DNA of 64,000 bases from Micromonospora sp. WMMD980. GTDB taxonomy: Bacteria; Actinomycetota; Actinomycetes; Mycobacteriales; Micromonosporaceae. The stretch lies in NCBI RefSeq assembly GCF_029626035.1, contig NZ_JARUBE010000003.1, positions 3,720,001-3,784,000 on the forward strand. Reading direction: 5' to 3'. The position numbers were made by a program, and so were the translations under genes. Below the pieces are notes generated by a model. The model saw only the letters and a program-made list of their open reading frames with translations, did no database searches and was not told where the DNA came from. The stretch's first letter is position 1. Every line of letters begins with the position of its first letter. Positions 1-7,617 of the stretch are shown here, piece after piece.

Positions 1-2128
1 CCTCCGCGGCGCCGGCCCGGGCGGAGAGCATCACGATCGGCACTCCCCGGGTGACCGGGTTGCCGCGCAACGCGGTGACCAGCCCGAAGCCGTTCAGCCG
101 AGGCATCATCACGTCGGTCAGCACCAGGTCGAACGGGGAGTCGACGGCCAGCCGCAGCGCCTCCACGCCGTCGCGCACGGCCACCACCTCGTACGCCGGG
201 GAGAGCAGCCGACTGACGTGCTCGCGCAGGTCGGGGTTGTCGTCGGCGAGCAGGACGCGGCCGGAGCCGCCCGGCGTGCCGGACGGCTCGGGCAGCCCGG
301 TGGGGCGGGCCACCTCGTCGGTCCAGAGCGCCGTCTCGGCGACATAGAGCCGGGCCTGCTCCGGCCCGGTCAGCGGGACCGGGGAGAGCGCGGACACCCG
401 GTCGGCGGGCAGGTGGGCGTAGCCGAACGGCACCGTCACGGTGAACGTGGTGCCCCGCTCGACGACGCTGCGCGCGGTCACCGTGCCGCCGTGCATCTCG
501 ACCAGTTCGTGGACCAGCGCGAGCCCGATGCCGGTGCCCTCGTGGGTGCGGGAGCGGGCCCCGGCCACCCGGTGGAACCGTTCGAAGACCTGCGGCAGCT
601 CCTCCGACGCGATGCCGACCCCGGTGTCGGTCACCTCCAGCACGGCCGACCCGTCGCCGGCGCGCACCCGGACCCGGATCTCGCCGTCGAAGGTGAACTT
701 CACCGCGTTCGACACCAGGTTGAGGACGATCTTCTCCCACATGTCCCGGTCGACGTAGACGGGTGCGGGCAGCGGCGGGCAGTCGACCACCAGGCGCAGC
801 CCGGCCCGCTCGGTGGCCGAGCGGAACGTGCTGGCCAGCCGGGAGGTGTAGTCGGACAGGTCGGTGGGCTGGAAGCGGGCGGCCAGCCGGCCGGACTCCA
901 GCCGGGAGAAGTCGAGCACGGTGTTGACCAGCTTGAGCAGGCGCAACCCGTTGCGGTGCATGACGGTCAGCCGGTCGAGGTAGCGGTCGGGCAGCTCGCG
1001 GTCGGCGAGCATGTCCTCCAGCGGCCCGAGGACCAGCGTGAGCGGGGTGCGGAACTCGTGGCTGACGTTGGCGAAGAAGTTGGTCTTGGCCCGGTCCAGC
1101 GCGGCCAGCTCGGCGGCCCGGGCGCGCTCCTGCTCGTACGCCCGCTGCTTGCCCACGGCGCGGGAGACCTGCGCGGCGACCAGGTCGACGAAGTCCCGGT
1201 AGTCGTCGCCGAACGGCAGCCGGCGGGCCACCCCGAGCAGCAGCGCGCCGGCCGGCTCGTGGGTGGCGGTGAGCGGCAGCAGCAGCGCCTGGGCGGCGGC
1301 GTCCGCCGGCACCGCGCCGGGCAGGTCGGCGGTGGCCACCCAGCGCGGCGCGGTCAGCGGCTCGCCGGCGGGCAGGCCGGGCCAGCCGGCGAGCCGGGCC
1401 GGGTCGACGCCGGAGCAGCCGGCCAGCGTCGGGGTGCCGTCGCCGTCGTAGAGCCACATCGCGCTGAACGGCACGTCGGCGCGGTGCGCGTCGAGCACCC
1501 GGGCCACGGCCCGGCCCAGCTCCAGCGTGCTCGGCACGTCGCCCAGCTCGTCGCCCAGCTCGGCCAGGGTCCGCAGCCGGCGCTCGCCGAGCACCCGGCC
1601 GGTGGTCTCGTTGACGAAGCAGAAGATCCCGCTGACGGTGCCGTCGGCGTCGCGGATCGGGTCGTAGGAGACGTCGAAGTAGACGTCCTCCAGGAAGCCG
1701 TGCCGGTTTATCACGAAGGGGTGGTTCTCGCCCCGGTAGGGCACACCGGTGCCGCGCACCCCGTCGAGCAGCGGGCCGAGGACGTCCCAGGTCTCCGCCC
1801 AGTGCAGCCGGGCGGACTGCCCGATCACGGCCGGGTGCTTGTCACCGATGGTCGGCCGGTAGGCGTCGTTGTAGAAGGCCAGGTGTTCCTCGCCCCAGAA
1901 GACCACCATCTGGGCGCGGGACGCCAGCATGGTGCTCATCGCGTGGCAGAGCGCGGCGGGCCAGCCGTCCGGGGTGCCGATTCGGGTCGTCGACCAGTCG
2001 AAGCCGCGCAGTCGCTCGCCCATCTCGCCGCCGGCGGCGAACGCGGCGGTCAGCAACGGTGGGAATGACGACCCGCCGGCCGCCGGGGACGAACGACCGA
2101 CGTCCCCGCCCCCCTGGGCCGAGCCCAT
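1..2128 (-). CDS. Hybrid sensor histidine kinase / response regulator (3' end outside window)
   Basis: About 709 codons are visible; the gene runs off the left edge. Domain order read from the translation: a PAS-like N-terminal domain (about residues 25-160), a GAF-like domain (about 170-290), a HisKA dimerisation domain with the phospho-acceptor in VSHEFRTPL, a HATPase with NLVSNAVKFT, DTGVGI and GTGIGLAL, then a receiver domain with LLADDNPDLRE and the phospho-acceptor Asp in LVLTDVMMPRLNG. It is therefore a cytoplasmic hybrid kinase sensing through PAS/GAF; no membrane segment is seen. I chose ATG 2128 because GGGAGG precedes it by four to five bases; an in-frame ATG at 2149 has no such site. 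The signal sensed is unknown, and the missing C terminus may carry another output domain. Confidence 0.9.
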   Translation of the reverse strand, partial: MGSAQGGGDVGRSSPAAGGSSFPPLLTAAFAAGGEMGERLRGFDWSTTRIGTPDGWPAALCHAMSTMLASRAQMVVFWGEEHLAFYNDAYRPTIGDKHPAVIGQSARLHWAETWDVLGPLLDGVRGTGVPYRGENHPFVINRHGFLEDVYFDVSYDPIRDADGTVSGIFCFVNETTGRVLGERRLRTLAELGDELGDVPSTLELGRAVARVLDAHRADVPFSAMWLYDGDGTPTLAGCSGVDPARLAGWPGLPAGEPLTAPRWVATADLPGAVPADAAAQALLLPLTATHEPAGALLLGVARRLPFGDDYRDFVDLVAAQVSRAVGKQRAYEQERARAAELAALDRAKTNFFANVSHEFRTPLTLVLGPLEDMLADRELPDRYLDRLTVMHRNGLRLLKLVNTVLDFSRLESGRLAARFQPTDLSDYTSRLASTFRSATERAGLRLVVDCPPLPAPVYVDRDMWEKIVLNLVSNAVKFTFDGEIRVRVRAGDGSAVLEVTDTGVGIASEELPQVFERFHRVAGARSRTHEGTGIGLALVHELVEMHGGTVTARSVVERGTTFTVTVPFGYAHLPADRVSALSPVPLTGPEQARLYVAETALWTDEVARPTGLPEPSGTPGGSGRVLLADDNPDLREHVSRLLSPAYEVVAVRDGVEALRLAVDSPFDLVLTDVMMPRLNGFGLVTALRGNPVTRGVPIVMLSARAGAAE

Positions 2129-2334
2129 GCAGCCTCCCGCTCCGGCCATGTCCACGACGGCCGGCGCGACCACGCCGACCGTCCCCGCCTACTACCCCGA
2201 CGGAGGAGCAACGTAACGCACACGACCCGGTGGGCGCTGGTTACCTCCGCCTCATCCTGTCGTAACCGGCGGCCGGGGGGCGAGCCGGGCCGGGTCGCGG
2301 GTGGGCCTGCTGTGATGTGCGGGACATCGCGGCC

Positions 2335-3102
2335 TCACAGCGGGGTCACGTACGCCCCGGTGATGCCGCCGTCGACGACGAACTGCGCGGCGGTCATGAA
2401 CGAGGCGTCGTCGCTGGCCAGGAAGGCCACCGCGGCGGCGATCTCGGCCGGGTCGCCGAACCGGCCCATCGGCACGTGCACCAGCCGCCGGGCGGCCCGC
2501 TCCGGGTCCTTGGCGAACAGCTCCAGCAGCAGCGGGGTGGCGACCGGGCCGGGGCACAGCGCGTTGACCCGGATGCCCTCGCGGGCGAACTGCACACCCA
2601 GTTCCCGGGTCATCGCCAGCACCCCGCCCTTGCTCGCCGTGTAGGCGATCTGCGACGTCGCCGCGCCCATCAGCGCCACGAACGACGCGGTGTTGATGAT
2701 CGAGCCCTTGCCCTGCCGGCGCATGTGCGGGATGACGTGCTTGCAGCACAGGTAGACGCTCGTGGTGTTGACCCGCAGCACCCGCTCCCAGGCGTCCAGC
2801 CCGGTGTCCAGGATCGAGTCGTCGTCGGGCGGCGAGATGCCGGCGTTGTGGAAGGAGACGTCCACCCGACCGTGGCGGGCCACCACGCCGTCGAAGAGGT
2901 CGCGGACCGCCGCCTCGTCGGCCACGTCGGTGGCGACGAACTCGCCGCCCACCTCGTCGGCCGCCCGGGTGCCGGCGTCGGCGTCGATGTCCACGCAGAC
3001 CACCCGGGCCCCCTCGGCGGCGAAGCGCCGCACGGTGGCCAGCCCGATGCCGCTGCTCGCGCCGGTCACCACCGCCACCCGGTCGGAAAGTCGTCCCTGC
3101 AC
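2335..3102 (-). CDS. SDR family oxidoreductase
   Basis: 255-residue classical short-chain dehydrogenase/reductase. The cofactor motif TGASSGIG lies near residues 13-20, NAG follows near residue 85, and the catalytic Tyr-Lys pair is in AYTASKGG. An acidic residue after the second strand (VDIDAD) suggests NAD(H) preference. The GTG at 3102 is preferred because GAGGAG lies eight bases upstream; a GTG at 3111 would overlap the stop of the aldehyde dehydrogenase. The gene is the last of the apparent operon ligase - aldehyde dehydrogenase - SDR. The substrate is not deducible; by context it may be a hydroxy intermediate of amine or amino-alcohol catabolism. Confidence 0.9.
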   Translation of the reverse strand: MQGRLSDRVAVVTGASSGIGLATVRRFAAEGARVVCVDIDADAGTRAADEVGGEFVATDVADEAAVRDLFDGVVARHGRVDVSFHNAGISPPDDDSILDTGLDAWERVLRVNTTSVYLCCKHVIPHMRRQGKGSIINTASFVALMGAATSQIAYTASKGGVLAMTRELGVQFAREGIRVNALCPGPVATPLLLELFAKDPERAARRLVHVPMGRFGDPAEIAAAVAFLASDDASFMTAAQFVVDGGITGAYVTPL

Positions 3103-3107
3103 GATGA

Positions 3108-4463
3108 TCACTCCTCGGTGCCGATGAACACGTTCTTGACGTCGGTGAAGGCGTGCAGCGCGTCCGGACCCAGCTCCCGGCCGAGGCCGGAGCGCTTCAT
3201 CCCGCCGAACGGGGTCCAGTAGCGCACCGAGGAGTGCGAGTTGACGCTCAGGTTGCCCGCCTCGACCGCCCCGGCCACCCGGACGGCCCGGCCCACGTCG
3301 CGGGTCCAGATCGAGCCGGAGAGGCCGTACTCGGTGTCGTTGGCGAGCCGGATAGCGTCGGCCTCGTCGTCGAACGGGAGCACCGAGACGACCGGGCCGA
3401 AGATCTCCTCCCGCCAGTGCCAATCGGCCGGTGAGCCGGCGAGCAGCACCGTGGGGGGATACCAGAAGCCGGGGCCGTCGGGGCGGGAGCCGGTGAACGC
3501 CACGTCGGCGCCGGCGACGTAACCGGCGACCCGGTCCCGGTGCGCGGCGGAGATCAGCGGGCCCATCTCGGCGCTCTCCAGGGCCGGGTCCGCCACCCGG
3601 AACGCCCGCACGGCCGGTTCGAGCAACTCCAGGAAGCGGTCGTGGACCGAACGCTGGACGAGGAGGCGGGAGCGGGCGCAGCAGTCCTGGCCGGCGTTGT
3701 CGAAGACCGACGACGGCGCGGTGGCCGCCGCCCTCGCCAGGTCGGCGTCGGCGAAGACGATGTTCGCCGACTTGCCGCCCAGCTCCAGCGTCACCCGTTT
3801 CACCTGCGCGGCGCAGCCGGCCATGATCCGGGTGCCGACCTCGGTGGAGCCCGTGAAGCAGACCTTGCGGACCGCCGGATGGGTGACGAACCGTTCGCCC
3901 ACCACGCCGCCCTGCCCGGGCAGCACGGTGAACACGCCCTCCGGCAGGCCGGCGTCGAGGGCCAGCTCGGCCAGGCGCAGCGCGGTCAGTGGGGTCAGCT
4001 CGGCCGGCTTGAGCACCACCGTGTTGCCGGCGGCGAGCGCCGGGGCGAGGCCCCAACCGGCGATCGGCATCGGGAAGTTCCACGGCACGATCACCCCCAC
4101 CACGCCGAGCGGCTCGTGGAAGGTGACGTCGAGCCCGCCGGGCACCGGGATCTGCCGCCCGGTCAGCCGTTCCGGCGCGCCCGCGTAGTAGTCGAGCACG
4201 TCGCGGACGTTGCCGGCTTCCCAGCGCGCGTTGCCGATGGTGTGCCCGGCGTTGCGCACCTCCAGCCGCGCCAGCTCCTCCAGGTGCGCGTCGACCTCGG
4301 CGGCGAACCGCCGCAGCAGCCGCGCCCGGTCCCCCGGCGCCACGTTCCGCCACTCCTCGAACGCCACCGCGGCCCGCCCCACCGCCGCGTCCACGTCCGC
4401 CACGGACGAGGTCGAAACCTCCCCGATGCCAGCCCCGTCGACTGGCGAGATCACCTCACCCAC
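3108..4463 (-). CDS. Aldehyde dehydrogenase family protein
   Basis: NAD(P)-dependent aldehyde oxidation. The general-base Glu is in LELGGKSAN and the nucleophile is the first Cys of NAGQDCCAR; a second Cys follows directly. The reading frame is open to a GTG at 4532, but that start lies only 25 bp from the large palindrome at 4557-4602 and adds an Arg-rich leader unlike the family, so I prefer GTG 4463 (451 residues, beginning MGEVISPVDG); GTG 4481 is also possible. The SDR gene follows at once. Together with the upstream glutamine-synthetase-like ligase this resembles gamma-glutamylation routes for polyamines or ethanolamine, in which an aldehyde intermediate is oxidised. The substrate is inference. 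Confidence 0.88.
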   Translation of the reverse strand: MGEVISPVDGAGIGEVSTSSVADVDAAVGRAAVAFEEWRNVAPGDRARLLRRFAAEVDAHLEELARLEVRNAGHTIGNARWEAGNVRDVLDYYAGAPERLTGRQIPVPGGLDVTFHEPLGVVGVIVPWNFPMPIAGWGLAPALAAGNTVVLKPAELTPLTALRLAELALDAGLPEGVFTVLPGQGGVVGERFVTHPAVRKVCFTGSTEVGTRIMAGCAAQVKRVTLELGGKSANIVFADADLARAAATAPSSVFDNAGQDCCARSRLLVQRSVHDRFLELLEPAVRAFRVADPALESAEMGPLISAAHRDRVAGYVAGADVAFTGSRPDGPGFWYPPTVLLAGSPADWHWREEIFGPVVSVLPFDDEADAIRLANDTEYGLSGSIWTRDVGRAVRVAGAVEAGNLSVNSHSSVRYWTPFGGMKRSGLGRELGPDALHAFTDVKNVFIGTEE

Positions 4464-4556
4464 GCCACCCCCACGTTCCACTCGACGTCTTCGCACAGGT
4501 TCTGCCTCGCGCCTTGCCGGTCGGCGTGTCACGGTCGCCGAGCGGGGTTCCTTTCA

Positions 4557-4602
4557 AGCGATATACCTGAGGGTCATAATTATGACTCTGCGGCATATCG
4601 CT
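4557..4602. promoter_or_regulatory. 46-bp imperfect palindrome, probable operator/promoter of the ALDH-SDR genes
   Basis: Two 23-bp arms match at 19 positions, centred on a perfect 14-bp palindrome GTCATAATTATGAC (4573-4586). The outer eight bases of each arm, AGCGATAT, are also perfectly inverted. It is AT-rich in very GC-rich surroundings, and CATAAT could serve as a -10 hexamer. It lies between the stop of the glutamine-synthetase-like gene and the start of the aldehyde dehydrogenase. The regulator is not identified; GntR/FadR-type and MarR-type dimers bind dyads of this kind. Confidence 0.7.
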
Positions 4603-4673
4603 CCGGACGGGTCGTTCCTTCGCCGCAGTTACCCACAGCAACCGGCGGCGCGAGCCTGACCGGCCAGCGGTTG

Positions 4674-6038
4674 TCAGAGGCGCTCGAAGCCACGTACCAG
4701 CTCCCAGTCCGTGACCGCGGCGTCGAAGGCGGCCTGCTCGACCTTCGCGTTGTTGGCGTAGTGGGCCACCACCTCGTCGCCGAACGCCTCCCGGGCCACC
4801 GCCGAACCCTGCCAGAGGTCGAACGCGTCGCGCAGCGTGCCGGGAACCCGCTCGGCGGCCGGGTCGTCGTACGCGTTGCCGGTGCACTCGTCCGGCAGCT
4901 CCAACTCGTGCTCGATGCCGTGCACCGCGCCGGCCACCAGCGCGGCGATCGCCAGGTAGGGATTCACGTCGGCGCCCGGGACGCGGTTCTCCACCCGCAT
5001 GCCCTGCCCGTGCCCGACCAGCCGCAGCGCGCAGGTGCGGTTGTCGGTGCCCCAACGCAGCGCGGTCGGTGCGAACGAGCCGGGCTGGTAACGCTTGTAG
5101 GAGTTGATGTTCGGCGCGAAGAGGAGGCTGAACTCGCGCATCGTGGCGAGCAGCCCGGCCAGCACCCGCTGCCCGGTCACGCTCAGGTGCGCCGGCCCGT
5201 CGCCGAGCATGGCCGACGAGCCGGAGGCGTCGCGCAGCGAGAAGTGGATGTGGCAGGAGTTGCCCTCGCGCGCGTTCGGCTTGGCCATGAACGTGATCGA
5301 CATGCCCTCCTGGGCGGCTATCTCCTTCGCCCCGTTCTTGTAGACGACGTGGTGGTCGGCGCAGGCCACCGCCTCGTCGTAGCGGAAGGCGATCTCGTGC
5401 TGGCCGAGGTTGCACTCGCCCTTCGCGCTCTCCGGGGTGAGCCCGGCGCCGGCCATCTCGGTGCGGATGCGGCGCAGCAGCGGCTCCACCCGGGCGGTGC
5501 CGAGCAGCGAGTAGTCGACGTTGTACTGGTTGGCCGGGGTCAGCTCGCGGTAGCCGCGCCGCCACGCCTCCTCGTAGGAGTCGCGGTAGAGCACGAACTC
5601 CAGCTCGGTGCCCGCGTACGCGGTGAGCCCGTGCGCGGCCAGCCGGTCGAGCTGCCGGCGCAGGATCTGCCGGGGCGAGGCGACCACCGGCCCGGAGCCG
5701 TCCAACCACTCCAGGTCGGCGAGCACCATCGCGGAGCCGGGCTGCCACGGCGTACGGCGCAACGTGTCCAGGTCGGGCCGCATGGCGAAGTCGCCGTAGC
5801 CGCGTTCCCAGCTCGACATCGCGTACCCGTCGACGGTGTTCATGTCCACGTCCACGGCGAGCAGGTAATTGCAGCCCTCGCTGCCGTTCTCCACCACCTG
5901 GTCGAGGAAGAACGGCGCGTGGATCCGCTTGCCCTGAAGGCGGCCCTGCATGTCGGTGAGGGCGAGCACCACCGTGTCGATCTCGCCCTCGGCGACGGCG
6001 GCCCGCAACTGCTCCAGGGAGAACGGCGTTCTACTCAT
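4674..6038 (-). CDS. Glutamine synthetase family ligase (GlnA-like, probable gamma-glutamylamine synthetase)
   Basis: 454 residues with glutamine-synthetase fold landmarks: TELEFVLYRDS, the nucleotide/glutamate region GEC NLGQHEIAFRYDEA, NSCHIHFSL, RWGTDNRTCALRL and NPYLAIAALVAGAVHGIE. Enzymes of this subfamily ligate glutamate to an amine (putrescine, other polyamines, or ethanolamine in streptomycetes) instead of ammonia. Linkage to an aldehyde dehydrogenase, an SDR and a nearby (broken) amino acid permease supports amine catabolism over nitrogen assimilation. ATG 6038 is chosen because GGAGG lies seven bases upstream; an ATG further upstream lacks this. It is transcribed toward the aldehyde dehydrogenase, separated by a 210-bp gap that carries the palindrome. 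Confidence 0.88.
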   Translation of the reverse strand: MSRTPFSLEQLRAAVAEGEIDTVVLALTDMQGRLQGKRIHAPFFLDQVVENGSEGCNYLLAVDVDMNTVDGYAMSSWERGYGDFAMRPDLDTLRRTPWQPGSAMVLADLEWLDGSGPVVASPRQILRRQLDRLAAHGLTAYAGTELEFVLYRDSYEEAWRRGYRELTPANQYNVDYSLLGTARVEPLLRRIRTEMAGAGLTPESAKGECNLGQHEIAFRYDEAVACADHHVVYKNGAKEIAAQEGMSITFMAKPNAREGNSCHIHFSLRDASGSSAMLGDGPAHLSVTGQRVLAGLLATMREFSLLFAPNINSYKRYQPGSFAPTALRWGTDNRTCALRLVGHGQGMRVENRVPGADVNPYLAIAALVAGAVHGIEHELELPDECTGNAYDDPAAERVPGTLRDAFDLWQGSAVAREAFGDEVVAHYANNAKVEQAAFDAAVTDWELVRGFERL

Positions 6039-6126
6039 CAGGGGGCCTCCATCACCAAGGTCTACTGGCAAACCGGATCACCGTCAATGCCCCGGCGGGA
6101 CCGGGGGCGAAACTCCAGGAGCGCAG

Positions 6127-7302
6127 ATGCGTCGTCGGATCGTCGCGGCCGTCGCCGCCGTCCTCGTGATCGGGCTGGGTGCCACCGACGCCCGCGCCGA
6201 CCGGCAGCCCACCGGCGAACCCGCGGCGCCACTCGTCGCCACCGCCCCACAGCCGGACCTGGTCGACCTGCGCCCGGCCGGCTTCGAGCGACACGTCGAC
6301 AGGCGCGCGGCGGCCGGCTACGACCTGGCGAACCCGCGGGTGGTCGCGACCGGGCTGGCGGCGCCCTGGGGGCTGACCTTCCTGCCCGACGGCAGCGCCC
6401 TGGTCGCCCAGCGGGACCTCGGCACGATCCTGCGGATCCGCCCCGGTCGGCCGGCGCGGCAGGTGGCCCGCATCGCCGACGTGGTCGCCGGCGGCGAGGC
6501 CGGGCTGCTCGGGCTCGCCGTCTCCCCCGCCTACCGGTGGGACCGGTGGGTCTACGCCGCCTACACCACCGCCACCGACATCCGCCTGGTCCGGTTCCGG
6601 CTGGCCGCGACGCCCGTCCCACAGGTGCTCGTCAGCGGCATTCCCCGGGCCACCTTCCACGACGGCGGGCGGATCGCGTTCGGCCCCGACGGCATGCTCT
6701 ACGCGGGCGTCGGCGACGCCGGGGTGCCCTCCCGCGCCCAGGACCTGACCAGCCGCAACGGCAAGATCCTGCGGATCCGCCCGGACGGCGGGGTGCCGGC
6801 GGACAATCCGTTCCCCGGCTCGCCGGTCTACAGCTACGGCCACCGCAACGTGCAGGGGCTCGCCTGGGACCGGCACGGCCGGCTGTTCGCCACCGAGTTC
6901 GGGCAGAGCACCTGGGACGAGGTGAACCGGATCCTGCCCGGCGGCAACTACGGCTGGCCCGTCGTGGAGGGCGTCGCCGGCGACAGTCGGTTCCGCGACC
7001 CGGTGGTCGTCTGGCCGCCCGCCCAGGCGTCACCGAGCGGCGCGGCGTTCGCCCGGGGCACCCTCTACGTGGCGGCGCTGCGCGGGGCCCGGCTCTGGGC
7101 GGTGCCGGTGGACCGCGCCGGCGAGGTCGGCGTACCGGTGGCGGAGCTGGTCGGGACGTACGGCCGCCTGCGTACCGTCGCGGTCGCCCCGGACGGCGCG
7201 CTCTGGGTGACCACCAGCAACCGCGACGGGCGCGGCACCCCGGCGGCCGACGACGACCGCGTCCTCCGCTTCCCCCGCGCCCACCCCCAACCCACACCCT
7301 GA
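6127..7302 (+). CDS. Exported PQQ-dependent sugar dehydrogenase family protein
   Basis: 391 residues. A Sec-type signal peptide occupies about residues 1-25 (two arginines, a hydrophobic core, an Ala-rich cleavage region). The rest is a beta-propeller of the GSDH/sorbosone dehydrogenase family: GLAAPWGLTFLPDG, EAGLLGLAVSP, HDGGRIAFGPDGMLYAGVGD, NGKILRIRPDG, GHRNVQGLAWD, TEFGQSTWDEVN and GGNYGWP are typical. Such enzymes oxidise sugars outside the membrane with PQQ; whether this host makes PQQ is not visible. AGGAG five bases before ATG 6127 supports the start. It is divergent from the ligase gene. Confidence 0.88.
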   Translation: MRRRIVAAVAAVLVIGLGATDARADRQPTGEPAAPLVATAPQPDLVDLRPAGFERHVDRRAAAGYDLANPRVVATGLAAPWGLTFLPDGSALVAQRDLGTILRIRPGRPARQVARIADVVAGGEAGLLGLAVSPAYRWDRWVYAAYTTATDIRLVRFRLAATPVPQVLVSGIPRATFHDGGRIAFGPDGMLYAGVGDAGVPSRAQDLTSRNGKILRIRPDGGVPADNPFPGSPVYSYGHRNVQGLAWDRHGRLFATEFGQSTWDEVNRILPGGNYGWPVVEGVAGDSRFRDPVVVWPPAQASPSGAAFARGTLYVAALRGARLWAVPVDRAGEVGVPVAELVGTYGRLRTVAVAPDGALWVTTSNRDGRGTPAADDDRVLRFPRAHPQPTP

Positions 7303-7334
7303 CCCCAGGGCTACGCGGACAGCCGCCGGCGGCG

Positions 7335-7475
7335 TCAGTCACGCGCCCGCGCCCAGGCCAGGAAACGGCGGTGCAGGTCCGGCACGTGATCCGGGTTCAG
7401 CCGGGCGAGATGGTCGGTCGCCTCGGCCATCAGCCCGCCGAGATGGAACAGCAGCCCCAGTCGGTGGAACGCCAT
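7335..7475 (-). pseudogene. 3' fragment of an unidentified gene, cut by a dyad repeat
   Basis: The minus strand reads 46 codons from an ATG inside the dyad element to TGA, ending HVPDLHRRFLAWARARD. Third codon positions are almost all G or C, as in real genes here. The ATG lies in the repeat arm, so the original gene probably extended further and lost its 5' part where the repeat now stands. I do not recognise the family; a helical C terminus is all that can be said. It may instead be a very small gene using the repeat for its start. Confidence 0.4.
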
Positions 7476-7514
7476 GGGTGTCTCAAGGCCGTTTTGACAC
7501 CCATGGCGTTCCAC
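7464..7514. repeat. Dyad element, copy A
   Basis: Perfect 19-bp inverted repeat (arms 7464-7482 and 7496-7514, GTGGAACGCCATGGGTGTC) around a 13-bp loop. It is homologous to the element at 7533-7591, with the same loop length and the same core. It has no T-tract, so it is a repeat element rather than a simple terminator. Confidence 0.75.
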
Positions 7515-7532
7515 TCTGTGCCGCGCAGCACG

Positions 7533-7591
7533 GTGAGTGGAACGCTATGGCTGTCTCACGCGCATCTTGACAGCCATGGCGTTCCACTCAC
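7533..7591. repeat. Dyad element, copy B
   Basis: Inverted repeat with 23-bp arms (7533-7555 and 7569-7591) matching at 22 positions around a 13-bp loop. The core GGAACGCCATGGCTGTC differs by one base from copy A. The two copies lie in tandem 18 bp apart. Confidence 0.75.
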
Positions 7592-7617
7592 GCGCCCACG
7601 TGCCCCCGAGGTGGGGA

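Larger units (their letters stand above)
7303..7617. other. Intergenic stretch with a gene remnant and two dyad elements
   Basis: This 315-bp gap is not empty. It holds a minus-strand 3' coding fragment (7335-7475) and two related inverted repeats (7464-7514 and 7533-7591), described separately. The last 25 bp lead into the end of the permease pseudogene. No intact gene or promoter is seen. Confidence 0.6.

Noticed and set aside
218..2068. Long plus-strand open frame opposite the sensor kinase
   Set aside because: It is Gly/Arg/Val/Gln/His-rich, has no domain and lies entirely opposite a gene with clear kinase motifs; such antisense frames are common in GC-rich DNA.
3108..4532. GTG 4532 as start of the aldehyde dehydrogenase
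   Set aside because: It leaves only 25 bp to the palindrome, lacks a well-placed ribosome-binding site and adds an Arg-rich segment not found in the family.
7464..7591. CRISPR-like array
   Set aside because: Only two units, each an inverted repeat with 13-bp loops, no regular spacers and no cas genes.
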